Source: Neisseria yangbaofengii
GTDB taxonomy: Bacteria; Pseudomonadota; Gammaproteobacteria; Burkholderiales; Neisseriaceae
Direction: 5' to 3'
NCBI RefSeq assembly: GCF_014898075.1
Contig: NZ_CP062976.1
Span: 992,001-1,056,000 of the forward strand
Length of the DNA stretch: 64,000 bases
Position 1 is the first letter of the stretch; every line of letters starts with the position of its first letter. The notes under the pieces were generated by a model. The model was not told the DNA's origin, searched no databases, and saw only the letters and a list, made by a program, of their open reading frames with translations. The translations under genes were made by a program, and so were the position numbers. Shown here piece after piece: positions 9,112-17,411 of the stretch.

Positions 9112-10182
9112 ATGTATCAAAAGAAACCGCGCGGCTATAAGCCGTGGATTATCATGACCGTGGTTTTGGTCTTGCTGGTATGGTTGCTTTATGCGCTCGG
9201 TAATATTCTCACGCCGTTTATTGTGGCGGCGGTGTTGGCTTATGTGCTCAATCCGATGGTGGAATGGTTGCAGCGCAAGCGTTTCAAGCGCGGCATCGCT
9301 TCGATGATTGTGATGATTTCCGCGTTGGCAGTGTTGCTGGCCTTGCTGCTGATTATTATTCCGATGTTAATCGGTCAGTTTAACAATTTAATCGGGCGCT
9401 TGCCGCAGATAGTCGATTTTATGCAAAACACACTCTTGCCGTGGGCGGAACGTGTCGGCGGCGGTTTTATCGACTTTGACACGGAATCGTTGATTGCTTG
9501 GGTACAATCGAACACAGGCGAATTGAGCAACACGCTCAAATCGGTGATGCCGACTTTAATGAAACAAAGCAGTAATGTGGTAATCGGCTTGACCAATTTA
9601 ATGCTGCTGCCGTTTTTGTTGTATTACTTCCTGCTTGATTGGAAACGTTGGTCTTACGGTATCAGCGCCTTAGTGCCGCGCCGATTTATCGACAGCTACA
9701 CGCGCATTACCAATAATATGGATCGCGTGCTTGGGGAGTTTTTGCGCGGCCAGCTGATGGTGATGCTGATTATGAGCTTGGTATACGGCATTGGCTTGAT
9801 GTTGGTCGGTTTGGATTCAGGATTTGCCATCGGTATGATTGCCGGTATTTTGGTGTTTGTGCCTTATTTGGGTGCGTTTACCGGTCTGTTGTTGGCAACG
9901 ATTGCGGCGGTGCTGCAGTTTGGCTCGTGGCCGGGATTGTTGATGGTGTGGGGCGTGTTTGCAGTGGGGCAATTCTTAGAGAGTTTCTTTATTACTCCGC
10001 AAATCGTCGGCGATCGCATTGGTTTGTCACCATTTTGGGTGATTTTTTCACTGATGGCATTCGGCCAGTTGATGGGTTTTGTCGGCATGTTAATCGGCTT
10101 GCCTTTGGCCGCGATTACGCTGGTGTTGGTGCGTGAAGGCGTGATCAATTATTTCGACAGCCATTTTTATAAACATAAATAA
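9112..10182 (+). CDS. AI-2E family transporter (PerM/YdjX-like permease)
   Basis: A 356-aa polytopic membrane protein of the AI-2E transporter family. It has two N-terminal helices (WIIMTVVLVLLVWLLYALG, then FIVAAVLAYVLNPMVEWL), a helix at 63-85, a soluble loop of about 100 residues, and four to five C-terminal helices, including VPYLGAFTGLLLATIAAV and GDRIGLSPFWVIFSLMAFG. Members export diverse small molecules or act as Na+/H+ antiporters; the name reflects one member, and substrate cannot be inferred. It is divergent from purM and ended by a DUS hairpin. Confidence 0.88.
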   Translation: MYQKKPRGYKPWIIMTVVLVLLVWLLYALGNILTPFIVAAVLAYVLNPMVEWLQRKRFKRGIASMIVMISALAVLLALLLIIIPMLIGQFNNLIGRLPQIVDFMQNTLLPWAERVGGGFIDFDTESLIAWVQSNTGELSNTLKSVMPTLMKQSSNVVIGLTNLMLLPFLLYYFLLDWKRWSYGISALVPRRFIDSYTRITNNMDRVLGEFLRGQLMVMLIMSLVYGIGLMLVGLDSGFAIGMIAGILVFVPYLGAFTGLLLATIAAVLQFGSWPGLLMVWGVFAVGQFLESFFITPQIVGDRIGLSPFWVIFSLMAFGQLMGFVGMLIGLPLAAITLVLVREGVINYFDSHFYKHK

Positions 10183-10195
10183 ACACGTGTTAATC

Positions 10196-10232
10196 AGGCC
10201 GTCTGAAAGCGATTTTCCAGACGGCCTTTTAT
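10196..10232 (+). terminator. DUS-pair hairpin terminator
   Basis: AGGCCGTCTGAAA is paired with CCAGACGGCC and followed by TTTTA. Confidence 0.82.
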
Positions 10233-10290
10233 TGCATTTTTTACCGATAACCGTTAAGCTGAACCCGCCTGATATTCAACGGAGAACATT

Positions 10291-11007
10291 ATGCTGGCAG
10301 TAATCGGCGGAAGCGGCTTCACCAAGCTGCCCCAATTGAGCATTACCGATCGCCGAATTGTGCGCACGCCTTATGGTTTGACCAGCAGCCCTTTGCTGTT
10401 TGGCAAGCTCGGCAGCCAAGACATTATGTTTTTGGCACGACACGGTTTCGGCCACACCATCGCCCCGCATGAAATCAACTACCGCGCCAACATTTGGGCA
10501 TTGCATTCCATTGGCGCGCAAGACATTATTTCCGTGGCTTCCGTGATCAGCATTAATGAAGCCTTGGAAAGCGGCAGCTTGGTGATGCCGCATGATTTGA
10601 TTGACTACACCCACGGCCGTGGGGCGACCTTTTTTGAAGGGCAGGAAAAACCGGTCGTCCACACCGATTTCACCTCGCCTTATACCCAAAGCCTGCAGGC
10701 AAAATTAATTGTCCATGCGCAAGCCCATGATACGCCGGTTTACCGCAAAGCCGTATATGGTTGTTTACAAGGCCCGCGCTGGCCGACCCGTGCCGAAATC
10801 AACCGCTACCGCCAAGACGGTGTTGATGTTTTGGGCATGACCGGTATGCCCGAGGCTATTTTGGCACGTGAATTAGACATGAACTACGTGCATTTTTGCG
10901 GCATCATCGGCATGAGTTGCATTGGAGAAGGCGCGAACCAAGACGGCTGCGTGATTGATTCGCACCAATCCATTGAAAAAATCCGCCGGTTATTGGTTGA
11001 TTTGTAA
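10291..11007 (+). CDS. S-methyl-5'-thioinosine / thioadenosine phosphorylase
   Basis: A 238-aa member of the MTA phosphorylase family (PNP fold), which cleaves methylthio-nucleosides with phosphate for methionine and purine salvage. Landmarks are AVIGGSGF (3-10), FLARHGFGHTIAPHEINYRANIWAL, SVISINEAL, YGCLQGPRWPTRAEI and VDVLGMTGMPEAILARE. It is shorter than the ~290-aa eukaryotic MTAP and resembles the bacterial S-methyl-5'-thioinosine type; the adenosine/inosine preference is inference. The ATG follows GGAGAACATT. mogA is downstream after a DUS hairpin. Confidence 0.86.
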   Translation: MLAVIGGSGFTKLPQLSITDRRIVRTPYGLTSSPLLFGKLGSQDIMFLARHGFGHTIAPHEINYRANIWALHSIGAQDIISVASVISINEALESGSLVMPHDLIDYTHGRGATFFEGQEKPVVHTDFTSPYTQSLQAKLIVHAQAHDTPVYRKAVYGCLQGPRWPTRAEINRYRQDGVDVLGMTGMPEAILARELDMNYVHFCGIIGMSCIGEGANQDGCVIDSHQSIEKIRRLLVDL

Positions 11008-11049
11008 ATCAGTTTCAGGCTGTCCGAAAATTTATCATTGATTCAATCC

Positions 11050-11080
11050 GCAGGCCGTCCGAATGTTTCAGACGGCCTGC
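11050..11080 (+). terminator. DUS-like hairpin between the phosphorylase gene and mogA
   Basis: GCAGGCCGTCCGAA (variant) is paired with TTCAGACGGCCTGC, a 14-base inverted repeat with one mismatch. Confidence 0.7.
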
Positions 11081-11102
11081 TTTAAGTAAAAGAAAGCGAC
11101 AC

Positions 11103-11687
11103 ATGACCGAATCTACTTTAGCCACCGTAACCATCGGTTTAGTATCTGCCAGCGACCGCGCCAGTAGCGGCGTGTATGCGGACGAGGGCATTCCTGCATT
11201 GAAAGACTGGCTGGAAAATGCGGTGGAAAATCCGATTCATTTTGTCGAAGCCCTGATTCCCGACGAGCAAAACGAAATCGAAAAGGCCTTGAAAACCATG
11301 GCCGATGAGCAGCAATGTGATGTCGTGTTCACCACCGGCGGCACCGGCCCCGCACCGCGCGATGTCACGCCCGAAGCCACGTTAAATGTAGTCGAAAAAG
11401 AAATGCCGGGCTTCGGAGAACAAATGCGCCAAATCAGTCTGTATTATGTGCCGACTGCCATTTTATCGCGCCAAACCGCCGGCATTCGCGGAAAAACCTT
11501 AATCGTCAATCTTCCCGGCCGCCCCAAAGCCATCGCCGAAACACTCGGCGGTGTGCGCGGCGAGAATGGCGAGGTTAAGGTGCACGGCTTATTCAGCGCG
11601 ATTCCGTATTGCGTCGACTTAATCGGCGGCGCATTTATCGAAACCGATGAAACGGTGAGCAAAGCTTTCCGTCCTAAGCAGAAATAA
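11103..11687 (+). CDS. mogA: molybdopterin adenylyltransferase
   Basis: MogA adenylylates molybdopterin before molybdenum insertion. The 194-aa protein shows the MoCF fold markers GLVSASDRASSGVYADEGIPAL at the N-terminus, the nucleotide-binding TTGGTGPAPRDVTPEA near 77-92, and LIVNLPGRPKAIAETL. It starts with ATG 20 bases after the DUS hairpin, following AAAGAAAGCGAC. No other molybdenum cofactor gene is adjacent. Confidence 0.93.
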   Translation: MTESTLATVTIGLVSASDRASSGVYADEGIPALKDWLENAVENPIHFVEALIPDEQNEIEKALKTMADEQQCDVVFTTGGTGPAPRDVTPEATLNVVEKEMPGFGEQMRQISLYYVPTAILSRQTAGIRGKTLIVNLPGRPKAIAETLGGVRGENGEVKVHGLFSAIPYCVDLIGGAFIETDETVSKAFRPKQK

Positions 11688-11701
11688 TGAAAAAGCACAT
11701 C

Positions 11702-11736
11702 AAAGGCCGTCCGAAAGCGATTCAGACGGCCTTTGA
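11702..11736 (+). terminator. DUS-pair hairpin terminator of mogA
   Basis: AAAGGCCGTCCGAA is paired with TTCAGACGGCCTTT. Confidence 0.8.
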
Positions 11737-12064
11737 TTTGAATCAAACGACATGTATGATTTCTATATTGGATAAGAATATTTATTTGCAGCGGACAGTT
11801 GATAAAATTTGATTATGATTTAAATTCTATTTTCACCAAATCAATTGGATAAATGTGATTTCATTATCAACGCCGCATGATTGGCAAACGGCCGTCTGAA
11901 ACGGTCGGCAATATTGCAATGAAAACCTACCGGCAGCCTCTAGGCATGGGTTATGAGTTGCAGTATGATGTTTGGCGGTGTAAAAGAATTTTAAAAATTT
12001 TCCTGTTAAGTCAGGCTGTTTGGCATTTTACCTTGAATATTTTACCTTAATCGGAGCAGACATT
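11737..12064. other. intergenic region upstream of amylosucrase
   Basis: AT-rich. It contains a weak promoter-like pair TTGATA / TAAATT (11799 and 11821, spacing 16), one unpaired DUS at about 11889 and the repeat ATTTTACCTT just before the gene. The open frame extends upstream to 12020 without a ribosome site. Confidence 0.45.
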
Positions 12065-13975
12065 ATGTTGACTCAAACCCAGCAGGTCGATTTGACCCTT
12101 CGGCACTTAAAAGAGCGTGTATTGACGATTTACACGCCCGAGCAGCGTGCAAGCATTGAGCGTTCGGAAGATTGGCAAAAATTCAGCGAGCGTTTGCAAA
12201 CGCATTTTCCGAGATTGATGTATGAGTTGGATAGTGTTTATGGCAACAATGAAGCCGTTCTGCCGATGCTGGAGCAATTGTTTGCCCAAGCATGGCAAAG
12301 CTATTCGCAACGCGCCAAACCACTGAAACAAACCGATGCGGCACGTGAAGCCGATCCTGATTGGATTTTGTCGAATAAGCAAGTTGGCGGCGTGTGTTAT
12401 GTCGATTTGTTCGCCGGAGATTTGCAGGGTTTGAAAGCAAAAATCCCTTATTTCAAAGAATTGGGGCTGACTTATCTGCACTTGATGCCACTGTTTAAAT
12501 GTCCGGAAGGCAAGAGCGACGGTGGCTATGCCGTGAGCAGCTACCGCGATGTCAATCCTGCTTTGGGCACAATTGACGATTTGCGCAGTGTGATTGCGGC
12601 CTTACATGAAGCCGGTATTTCTGCTGTGGTGGATTTCATTTTCAACCATACCTCAAACGAGCATCATTGGGCGGTAGAATGCGCGGCCGGTAATCCTTTG
12701 TATGACAATTTCTACTATATTTTCCCCGACCGCCGGATGCCCGACCAATACGACCGCACTTTGCGCGAAATCTTCCCTGATCAGCATCCGGGCGGTTTCT
12801 CGCAATTGGAAGACGGGCGTTGGGTATGGACGACCTTTAATTCCTTCCAATGGGATTTGAACTACAGCAATCCTTGGGTGTTCAACGCCATGGCAGGGGA
12901 GATGATGTTCTTGGCCAATTTGGGCGTGGATATTCTGCGCATGGACGCGGTGGCCTTCATTTGGAAACAGATAGGCACCCCCTGCGAAAGCCTGCCGCAA
13001 GCGCATGCCTTGATTCGTGCGTTTAATGCTGTGATGCGCATCGCCGCGCCGGGTGTGTTCTTCAAATCCGAAGCCATCGTCCACCCTGATGAAGTAGTGC
13101 AATACATCGGGCAAAACGAATGTCAAATCGGCTACAACCCATTGCAAATGGCCTTGTTGTGGAACACCTTGGCCACGCGTGAAGTGAACTTGCTGCATCA
13201 TGCATTGACCTATCGCCACAATCTGCCGGAACACACTGCCTGGGTGAACTATGTACGCAGCCATGACGACATCGGTTGGACATTTGCCGACGAAGATGCC
13301 GGCCAATTCGGTATTCACGGCTATGACCACCGCCAATTCCTCAACCGTTTCTTTGTCAATCATTACGACGGCAGCTTTGCCCGTGGCGAGCCGTTCCAAT
13401 ACAACCCGACCACCGGCGATTGCCGCGTAAGCGGTACGGCGGCGGCTTTAGTCGGTTTGGCGCAAAACGATCCGTTTGCTGTTGACCGTTTGAAACTGCT
13501 CTACAGCATCGTGATGAGTACCGGCGGCTTACCGTTGATTTATCTGGGTGATGAAGTCGGTACCTTAAACGATACCGGTTGGGCGCATGATGAAAACAAA
13601 CGCGACGACAGCCGTTGGGCGCACCGTCCGCGTTACAACGAAGAATTGTATAACCGGCGCCACGACGAATCGACCGCCGCGGGTCAAATCTACCAAGGTT
13701 TGCGCCACATGATTGAGATTCGCCAAAACAATCCGCGTTTTGACGGTGGCCGTTTGGTGACATTCTACACCCATAATAAACACGTTATCGGCTACATCCG
13801 CAACAATGCGCTTTTGGTCTTTGCCAACTTCAGCGAATTCCCTCAAACCATTACTGCGCACGCGTTGCAGGCAATGCCGTTCCAAGCTGAAGATTTAATC
13901 GGCGGCGAAACCGTGAAATTGAACCAAGACTTGGAATTGCGTCCGTATCAAGTGATGTGGTTGGAAATCGCATAG
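12065..13975 (+). CDS. ams: amylosucrase (sucrose glucosyltransferase)
   Basis: A GH13 enzyme that makes alpha-1,4-glucan from sucrose and releases fructose. The 636 aa align without gaps over the first 300 residues with the known Neisseria polysaccharea enzyme as I recall it. The nucleophile is D294 ([11 protein letters not shown]), the acid/base E336 ([11 protein letters not shown]) and the transition-state stabiliser D401 (VRSHDDIGW); these are D286, E328 and D393 in the usual crystal numbering, eight residues lower. The start at 12065 follows CGGAGCAGACATT and gives the family N-terminus MLTQTQQ. There is no signal peptide, although the family is reported as extracellular. The gene stands alone and is ended by a DUS hairpin. 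Confidence 0.97.
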   Translation: MLTQTQQVDLTLRHLKERVLTIYTPEQRASIERSEDWQKFSERLQTHFPRLMYELDSVYGNNEAVLPMLEQLFAQAWQSYSQRAKPLKQTDAAREADPDWILSNKQVGGVCYVDLFAGDLQGLKAKIPYFKELGLTYLHLMPLFKCPEGKSDGGYAVSSYRDVNPALGTIDDLRSVIAALHEAGISAVVDFIFNHTSNEHHWAVECAAGNPLYDNFYYIFPDRRMPDQYDRTLREIFPDQHPGGFSQLEDGRWVWTTFNSFQWDLNYSNPWVFNAMAGEMMFLANLGVDILRMDAVAFIWKQIGTPCESLPQAHALIRAFNAVMRIAAPGVFFKSEAIVHPDEVVQYIGQNECQIGYNPLQMALLWNTLATREVNLLHHALTYRHNLPEHTAWVNYVRSHDDIGWTFADEDAGQFGIHGYDHRQFLNRFFVNHYDGSFARGEPFQYNPTTGDCRVSGTAAALVGLAQNDPFAVDRLKLLYSIVMSTGGLPLIYLGDEVGTLNDTGWAHDENKRDDSRWAHRPRYNEELYNRRHDESTAAGQIYQGLRHMIEIRQNNPRFDGGRLVTFYTHNKHVIGYIRNNALLVFANFSEFPQTITAHALQAMPFQAEDLIGGETVKLNQDLELRPYQVMWLEIA

Positions 13976-14002
13976 TGCTTTAAATTTGCTTGAAGCTATT
14001 TG

Positions 14003-14041
14003 AAGGCCGTCTGAAAACTTGTTTTTCAGACGGCCTTTTTA
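14003..14041 (+). terminator. DUS-pair hairpin terminator of amylosucrase
   Basis: AAGGCCGTCTGAAAA is paired with TTTTCAGACGGCCTT and followed by a T run. Confidence 0.86.
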
Positions 14042-14098
14042 TATGGTTTTCAGGTAAAATACCGCCTTTGCGCTTAGCCATCTCGATATAGGGTTCTC

Positions 14099-16015
14099 AT
14101 GATTGAATTAAAAAACCTGACCTTACAACGCGGCTTGAAAGTGTTGCTGGATAAAGCCGGTGTTACCATCAACCCCAATCAGCGCGTGGGCTTGATCGGT
14201 AAAAACGGTACGGGTAAATCGAGTCTGTTTGCGTTGATTAAAGGCGAAATCAGTCAGGAGGGCGGCGATATTCTGATTCCGCGCACATGGAAGCTGGCTG
14301 CCGTGGCGCAGGAAACACCGGCTTTGGAAACATCGGCGCTGGATTATGTGTTGCAGGGCGATACGGAACTGCAAATGTTTCAGACGGCCTTAAGCCAAGC
14401 CGAAGTTCAAAACGACGGCATGAAGCAGGCCGAGTATCATGCCAAGTTGGAAGAAATTGATGCCTACGCCGCACCGGCCCGCGCAGCCAAATTATTGAGC
14501 GGCTTGGGTTTTTCGCAAGAAGAATACGCCAAGCCGGTGAAAGCGTTTTCCGGCGGTTGGCGGATGCGCCTCAATTTGGCGCAAGCCTTGATGCGCCGTG
14601 CCGATTTGCTGCTGCTTGACGAGCCGACCAACCACTTGGATTTGGAAACTGTGTTGTGGCTGGAAAACCATTTGGCCAATCTGCCGTGTACGCAAATCAT
14701 CATTTCGCACGACCGCGATTTTCTCAATGCTACCACCACGCAAACGATTGAACTATCAAATCAAAAATTAACCCAATACGGCGGCAATTACGATTTTTAC
14801 CAAAACGAGCGCGCCCGGCGTTTGGTGCAGCAGCAAGCTGCGTATGTGAAGCAGCAGACACAAATCAAGCATTTGCAGTCGTTTATCGACCGCTTCAAAG
14901 CCAAAGCCACCAAAGCGACGCAGGCGCAAAGCCGCATGAAAGCCTTGGCAAAATTGGAACGCATCGCGCCTGCACATTTAGACAGCGGGTTTTCGTTTGA
15001 ATTTGAAAGCCCGGTGCATTTGCCTAATCCTTTGTTGAAATTGGATAAAGCGGATTTGGGTTATGGCGGCAACGTCATGCTGCATGATTTGAGTTTATCA
15101 CTGGAAAGCGGGGCGCGCTATGGTTTGCTGGGTGTCAACGGCAGCGGTAAATCGACGTTTATCAAGGCATTGGCAGGCGAACTGGATTTGCTTTCCGGCC
15201 GGATTGTGCGCTCGGAAAAACTCAATATCGGCTATTTTGCGCAACATCAGCTGGATACGTTGCGTAACGACCAAAGCCCGATTTGGCATATTCAGCAGCT
15301 TTCGCCGGAAGTACGCGAGCAGGAAATCCGCAATTTTTTGGGCGGTTTCAACTTTGTCGGCGACATGGCTTTGCAGAAAATCGAGCCGTTTTCCGGCGGC
15401 GAGAAAGCGCGTTTGGCTTTGGCGGTGATTGTGTGGCAAAAGCCGAATCTGCTTTTGCTTGACGAGCCGACCAACCATTTGGATTTGGACATGCGCCACG
15501 CATTGACTTTGGCTTTGCAGAGTTTCCAAGGTGCATTGATTGTGGTGTCGCATGACCGCAGTTTGCTCGAAGCCGCGACTGACGGTTTCTTATTAATTGA
15601 CAAAGGCTGTCTGAATCCGTTTGACGGCGATTTGAATGATTACCGCCAATGGCGTTTGGCGCAGGAAAATGCTGCTGCCGCACCGGCCGCATCCGCGCAA
15701 TCGCAAAACCGTAAAGACACCAAGCGCATTGAAGCGCAAATCCGTCAGGAAAAAGCCAAGCGTGGCAAGCCGGTTCGGCAGAAAATCGACAAAGCGGAAA
15801 AAGAAATTGCCAAGCTGACTGAAATTCAGACGGCCTGTGAAGCATTTTTGGCACAAGAAGCTGCGTATTCCGATGAAAACAAAGCCAAATTGCAGGAAAC
15901 GCTCACGCAATTGGCTGAAACTAAAGTAAAATTAAACGAATTGGAAGAAAATTGGCTGCTTTGGCAGGAAGAGTTGGAAGAGATTTTGACTCAGATTGAG
16001 GCCGAGTTTGCATGA
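14099..16015 (+). CDS. ABC-F ATPase, YheS-type
   Basis: A soluble tandem ATPase of the ABC-F family, whose members act on ribosomes. The length (638 aa) and sequence follow E. coli YheS. Domain 1 has Walker A GKNGTGKSS (35-43), signature FSGGWRMRL and Walker B LLLLDEPTNHLD. The linker carries KAKATKATQAQSRMKAL. Domain 2 has GVNGSGKST, FSGGEKARL and a second LLLDEPTNHLD. A charged coiled-coil tail (about 545-638) includes RIEAQIRQEKAKRGKP. There is no membrane segment, so it is not a transporter. DUS cores are embedded at about 14383 and 15825. Confidence 0.92.
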   Translation: MIELKNLTLQRGLKVLLDKAGVTINPNQRVGLIGKNGTGKSSLFALIKGEISQEGGDILIPRTWKLAAVAQETPALETSALDYVLQGDTELQMFQTALSQAEVQNDGMKQAEYHAKLEEIDAYAAPARAAKLLSGLGFSQEEYAKPVKAFSGGWRMRLNLAQALMRRADLLLLDEPTNHLDLETVLWLENHLANLPCTQIIISHDRDFLNATTTQTIELSNQKLTQYGGNYDFYQNERARRLVQQQAAYVKQQTQIKHLQSFIDRFKAKATKATQAQSRMKALAKLERIAPAHLDSGFSFEFESPVHLPNPLLKLDKADLGYGGNVMLHDLSLSLESGARYGLLGVNGSGKSTFIKALAGELDLLSGRIVRSEKLNIGYFAQHQLDTLRNDQSPIWHIQQLSPEVREQEIRNFLGGFNFVGDMALQKIEPFSGGEKARLALAVIVWQKPNLLLLDEPTNHLDLDMRHALTLALQSFQGALIVVSHDRSLLEAATDGFLLIDKGCLNPFDGDLNDYRQWRLAQENAAAAPAASAQSQNRKDTKRIEAQIRQEKAKRGKPVRQKIDKAEKEIAKLTEIQTACEAFLAQEAAYSDENKAKLQETLTQLAETKVKLNELEENWLLWQEELEEILTQIEAEFA

Positions 16016-16034
16016 ATTGCTCCATCTTAAATAA

Positions 16035-16071
16035 TAAAAAGGCCGTCTGAAAAATCATAGCAAGATTTTTT
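16035..16071 (+). terminator. terminator after the ABC-F gene
   Basis: A single DUS (AAGGCCGTCTGAA) runs into a separate hairpin, AAAAATC / GATTTTT (16050-16056 with 16064-16070), followed by TT. Here the DUS is not paired with another DUS. Confidence 0.6.
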
Positions 16072-16180
16072 GAAATAAATCGTTTAGATGATTTTTACCG
16101 CCGGCCGGCCAAACGCACATTGTCCCACTCACTTTAAATCGTCACCATGCCGTCTGAAAAGCATGGCTTGGTGTTTCAGA

Positions 16181-16738
16181 ATGAACATGAAATACTTTGC
16201 TTTAAACACATTTGCCGCCGTTATCGCGTTTTCAAGCTTCGCAGCAGAAGCCGGTAAAATCTATACCTGCGAAATCAACGGCACGGTCGTCTATACATCG
16301 CACCGGTCGGGCGGCTGCCATGCGCCTGATTTGCCGCCGATTGGCCGATACAGCAGCGCGCGTTACGATGCGCCTGAAATGGCGGCTACACCTGAACCCC
16401 AACGGAAGGCGGCTAAAGCTGCCAATAATACCAAGCGTGATCCAAGTAAAACAGTGGGCGCCAAAGAGAAAACACCGGTGGCGCCGATTCGTCCGACCAC
16501 GCCATCTGTTGCCTCGCCCGCGTCTAAGCCTGCTGCCGGCAACAGCCGCCGTGCCATTTTGGAAACCGAATTGAGCAACGAGCGTAGGGCGTTGTCCGAA
16601 GCACAAAAATCTTTAGCACAAGCGCGCGCAGTGAAGGGCGGTATCATCGACCGTCAGCAAATTAAAGATCTGGAAGGATCGGTACTCGACCGTCAACAAA
16701 ACATTCAAGCCCTACAACGCGAATTGGGGCGCATGTAA
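16181..16738 (+). CDS. exported DUF4124-like protein
   Basis: About 185 aa with an N-terminal signal peptide (KYFALNTFAAVIAFSSFAAEA, cleavage after AEA). A short cysteine module follows, IYTCEINGTVVYTS then GGCHAPDLPPIGRYSS, resembling the DUF4124 domain. After a Lys/Ala/Pro-rich linker comes an alpha-helical C-terminus (ETELSNERRALSEAQKSLAQ), likely coiled coil. The start is ATG 16181 or 16187; the open frame continues upstream to 16088 but lacks signal-peptide character. An unusual ATGCCGTCTGAA lies just upstream (16148). The function is unknown; the location is probably periplasmic. Confidence 0.7.
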   Translation: MNMKYFALNTFAAVIAFSSFAAEAGKIYTCEINGTVVYTSHRSGGCHAPDLPPIGRYSSARYDAPEMAATPEPQRKAAKAANNTKRDPSKTVGAKEKTPVAPIRPTTPSVASPASKPAAGNSRRAILETELSNERRALSEAQKSLAQARAVKGGIIDRQQIKDLEGSVLDRQQNIQALQRELGRM

Positions 16739-16803
16739 GGTTGGGTTGGGCCGTCTAATGATTTAATATGGATCAATGAATGCAGCATTATAGGAGCGAA
16801 ATA

Positions 16804-16941
16804 ATGCAGAAGCCATTTTTCAGACAAACAGTTTTGCTCCTGTTGCTGATATTCATTGTTCAAACGGTGTCATTTTTGCCCGTTCGGTGTAATAAGCATC
16901 GGGATATTGTTCGACATCCTGAAACAGTGCTTCTTTTGTGA
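16804..16941 (+). pseudogene. N-terminal stub of an exported or membrane protein cut by an IS remnant
   Basis: The ATG at 16804 follows TAGGAGCGAAATA, a near-ideal ribosome site. The first ~25 codons read MQKPFFRQT followed by VLLLLLIFIVQTVSFLP, a signal or anchor segment. The frame then enters the minus-strand IS630-type remnant (16853-17046) and stops after 45 codons. The simplest reading is a gene interrupted by an insertion, leaving its start behind. A genuine 45-aa membrane peptide is the alternative. Confidence 0.4.
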
Positions 16942-17046
16942 TTTTTAGGGGTTTTCTGTCTTTGGGATAGCCTTTGGGGATTGGATTCTTTTTCCATGAG
17001 CGGGTTTGGCTAAGGCGAGGTTGCGGAAGCCTGCTGAATAGGTCAT
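16853..17046 (-). pseudogene. IS630-type transposase (N-terminal ORF) remnant
   Basis: On the minus strand the frame starts ATGACCTATTCAGC (MTYSAGFRNLALAK), the usual N-terminus of IS630-type helper ORFs. After a frame change it reads SWKKNPIPKGYPKDRKPLKI then EALFQDVEQYPDAYYTERAK, which matches the central part of those proteins, and stops at 16853. The HTH segment between the two blocks is missing. It is a decayed, internally deleted insertion sequence; no terminal repeats or catalytic domain remain. Confidence 0.65.
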
Positions 17047-17349
17047 GAAGGAGATTGTGATTTATATTGAGTGGGTTGACGATAGCGGCGCAGGCGGTGC
17101 AGGCGCCGTCTTTGTATTGGCTGGGTTTGAGTGTGTGGAAAGATTGGGCGAGCTGTCAGGCGGCTTCGGGCGATAAATTGCCCATGCGGTAAACAAATTT
17201 TCCATGTTGATTTTCTTCTGAATTTTGTTCTTTGGAATAGCCTGATGCTTGCGGCAACGGCTAATCGGCATATTATCGTTGCTTTTCGATTAATCAATTA
17301 TTTTTGTAGTCGGATATTTATGATTTTGACGAAATTAAGCCGTCCGAAC
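17047..17349. other. decayed intergenic sequence
   Basis: No intact gene. A minus-strand frame reads QLAQSFHTLKPSQYKDGACT followed by ACAAIVNPLN before running into the IS630-type remnant, with an in-frame stop upstream of it. It looks like a fragment of some protein, but I do not recognise it. Short overlapping frames here lack ribosome sites. Confidence 0.4.
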
Positions 17350-17386
17350 ACAAAAAAGCAGGATTCTTTTGCTGAAGAATCCTGCT
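17350..17386 (-). terminator. intrinsic terminator (non-DUS)
   Basis: A perfect 12-bp hairpin, AGCAGGATTCTT / AAGAATCCTGCT, is followed on the minus strand by TTTTTTG. It ends the gene at 17412. Confidence 0.85.
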
Positions 17387-17411
17387 GATAATTTCTTTTA
17401 AGCTAAAAGGT

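Noticed and set aside
12020-12064. Upstream start for amylosucrase
   Set aside because: The extra 15 codons have no ribosome site, whereas ATG 12065 follows CGGAG and matches the known N-terminus.
17062-17271. Small minus-strand ORFs of 69-84 aa in the decayed region
   Set aside because: Pro/Arg/Ser-biased shadow translations with no ribosome site; overlapping frames are equally open.
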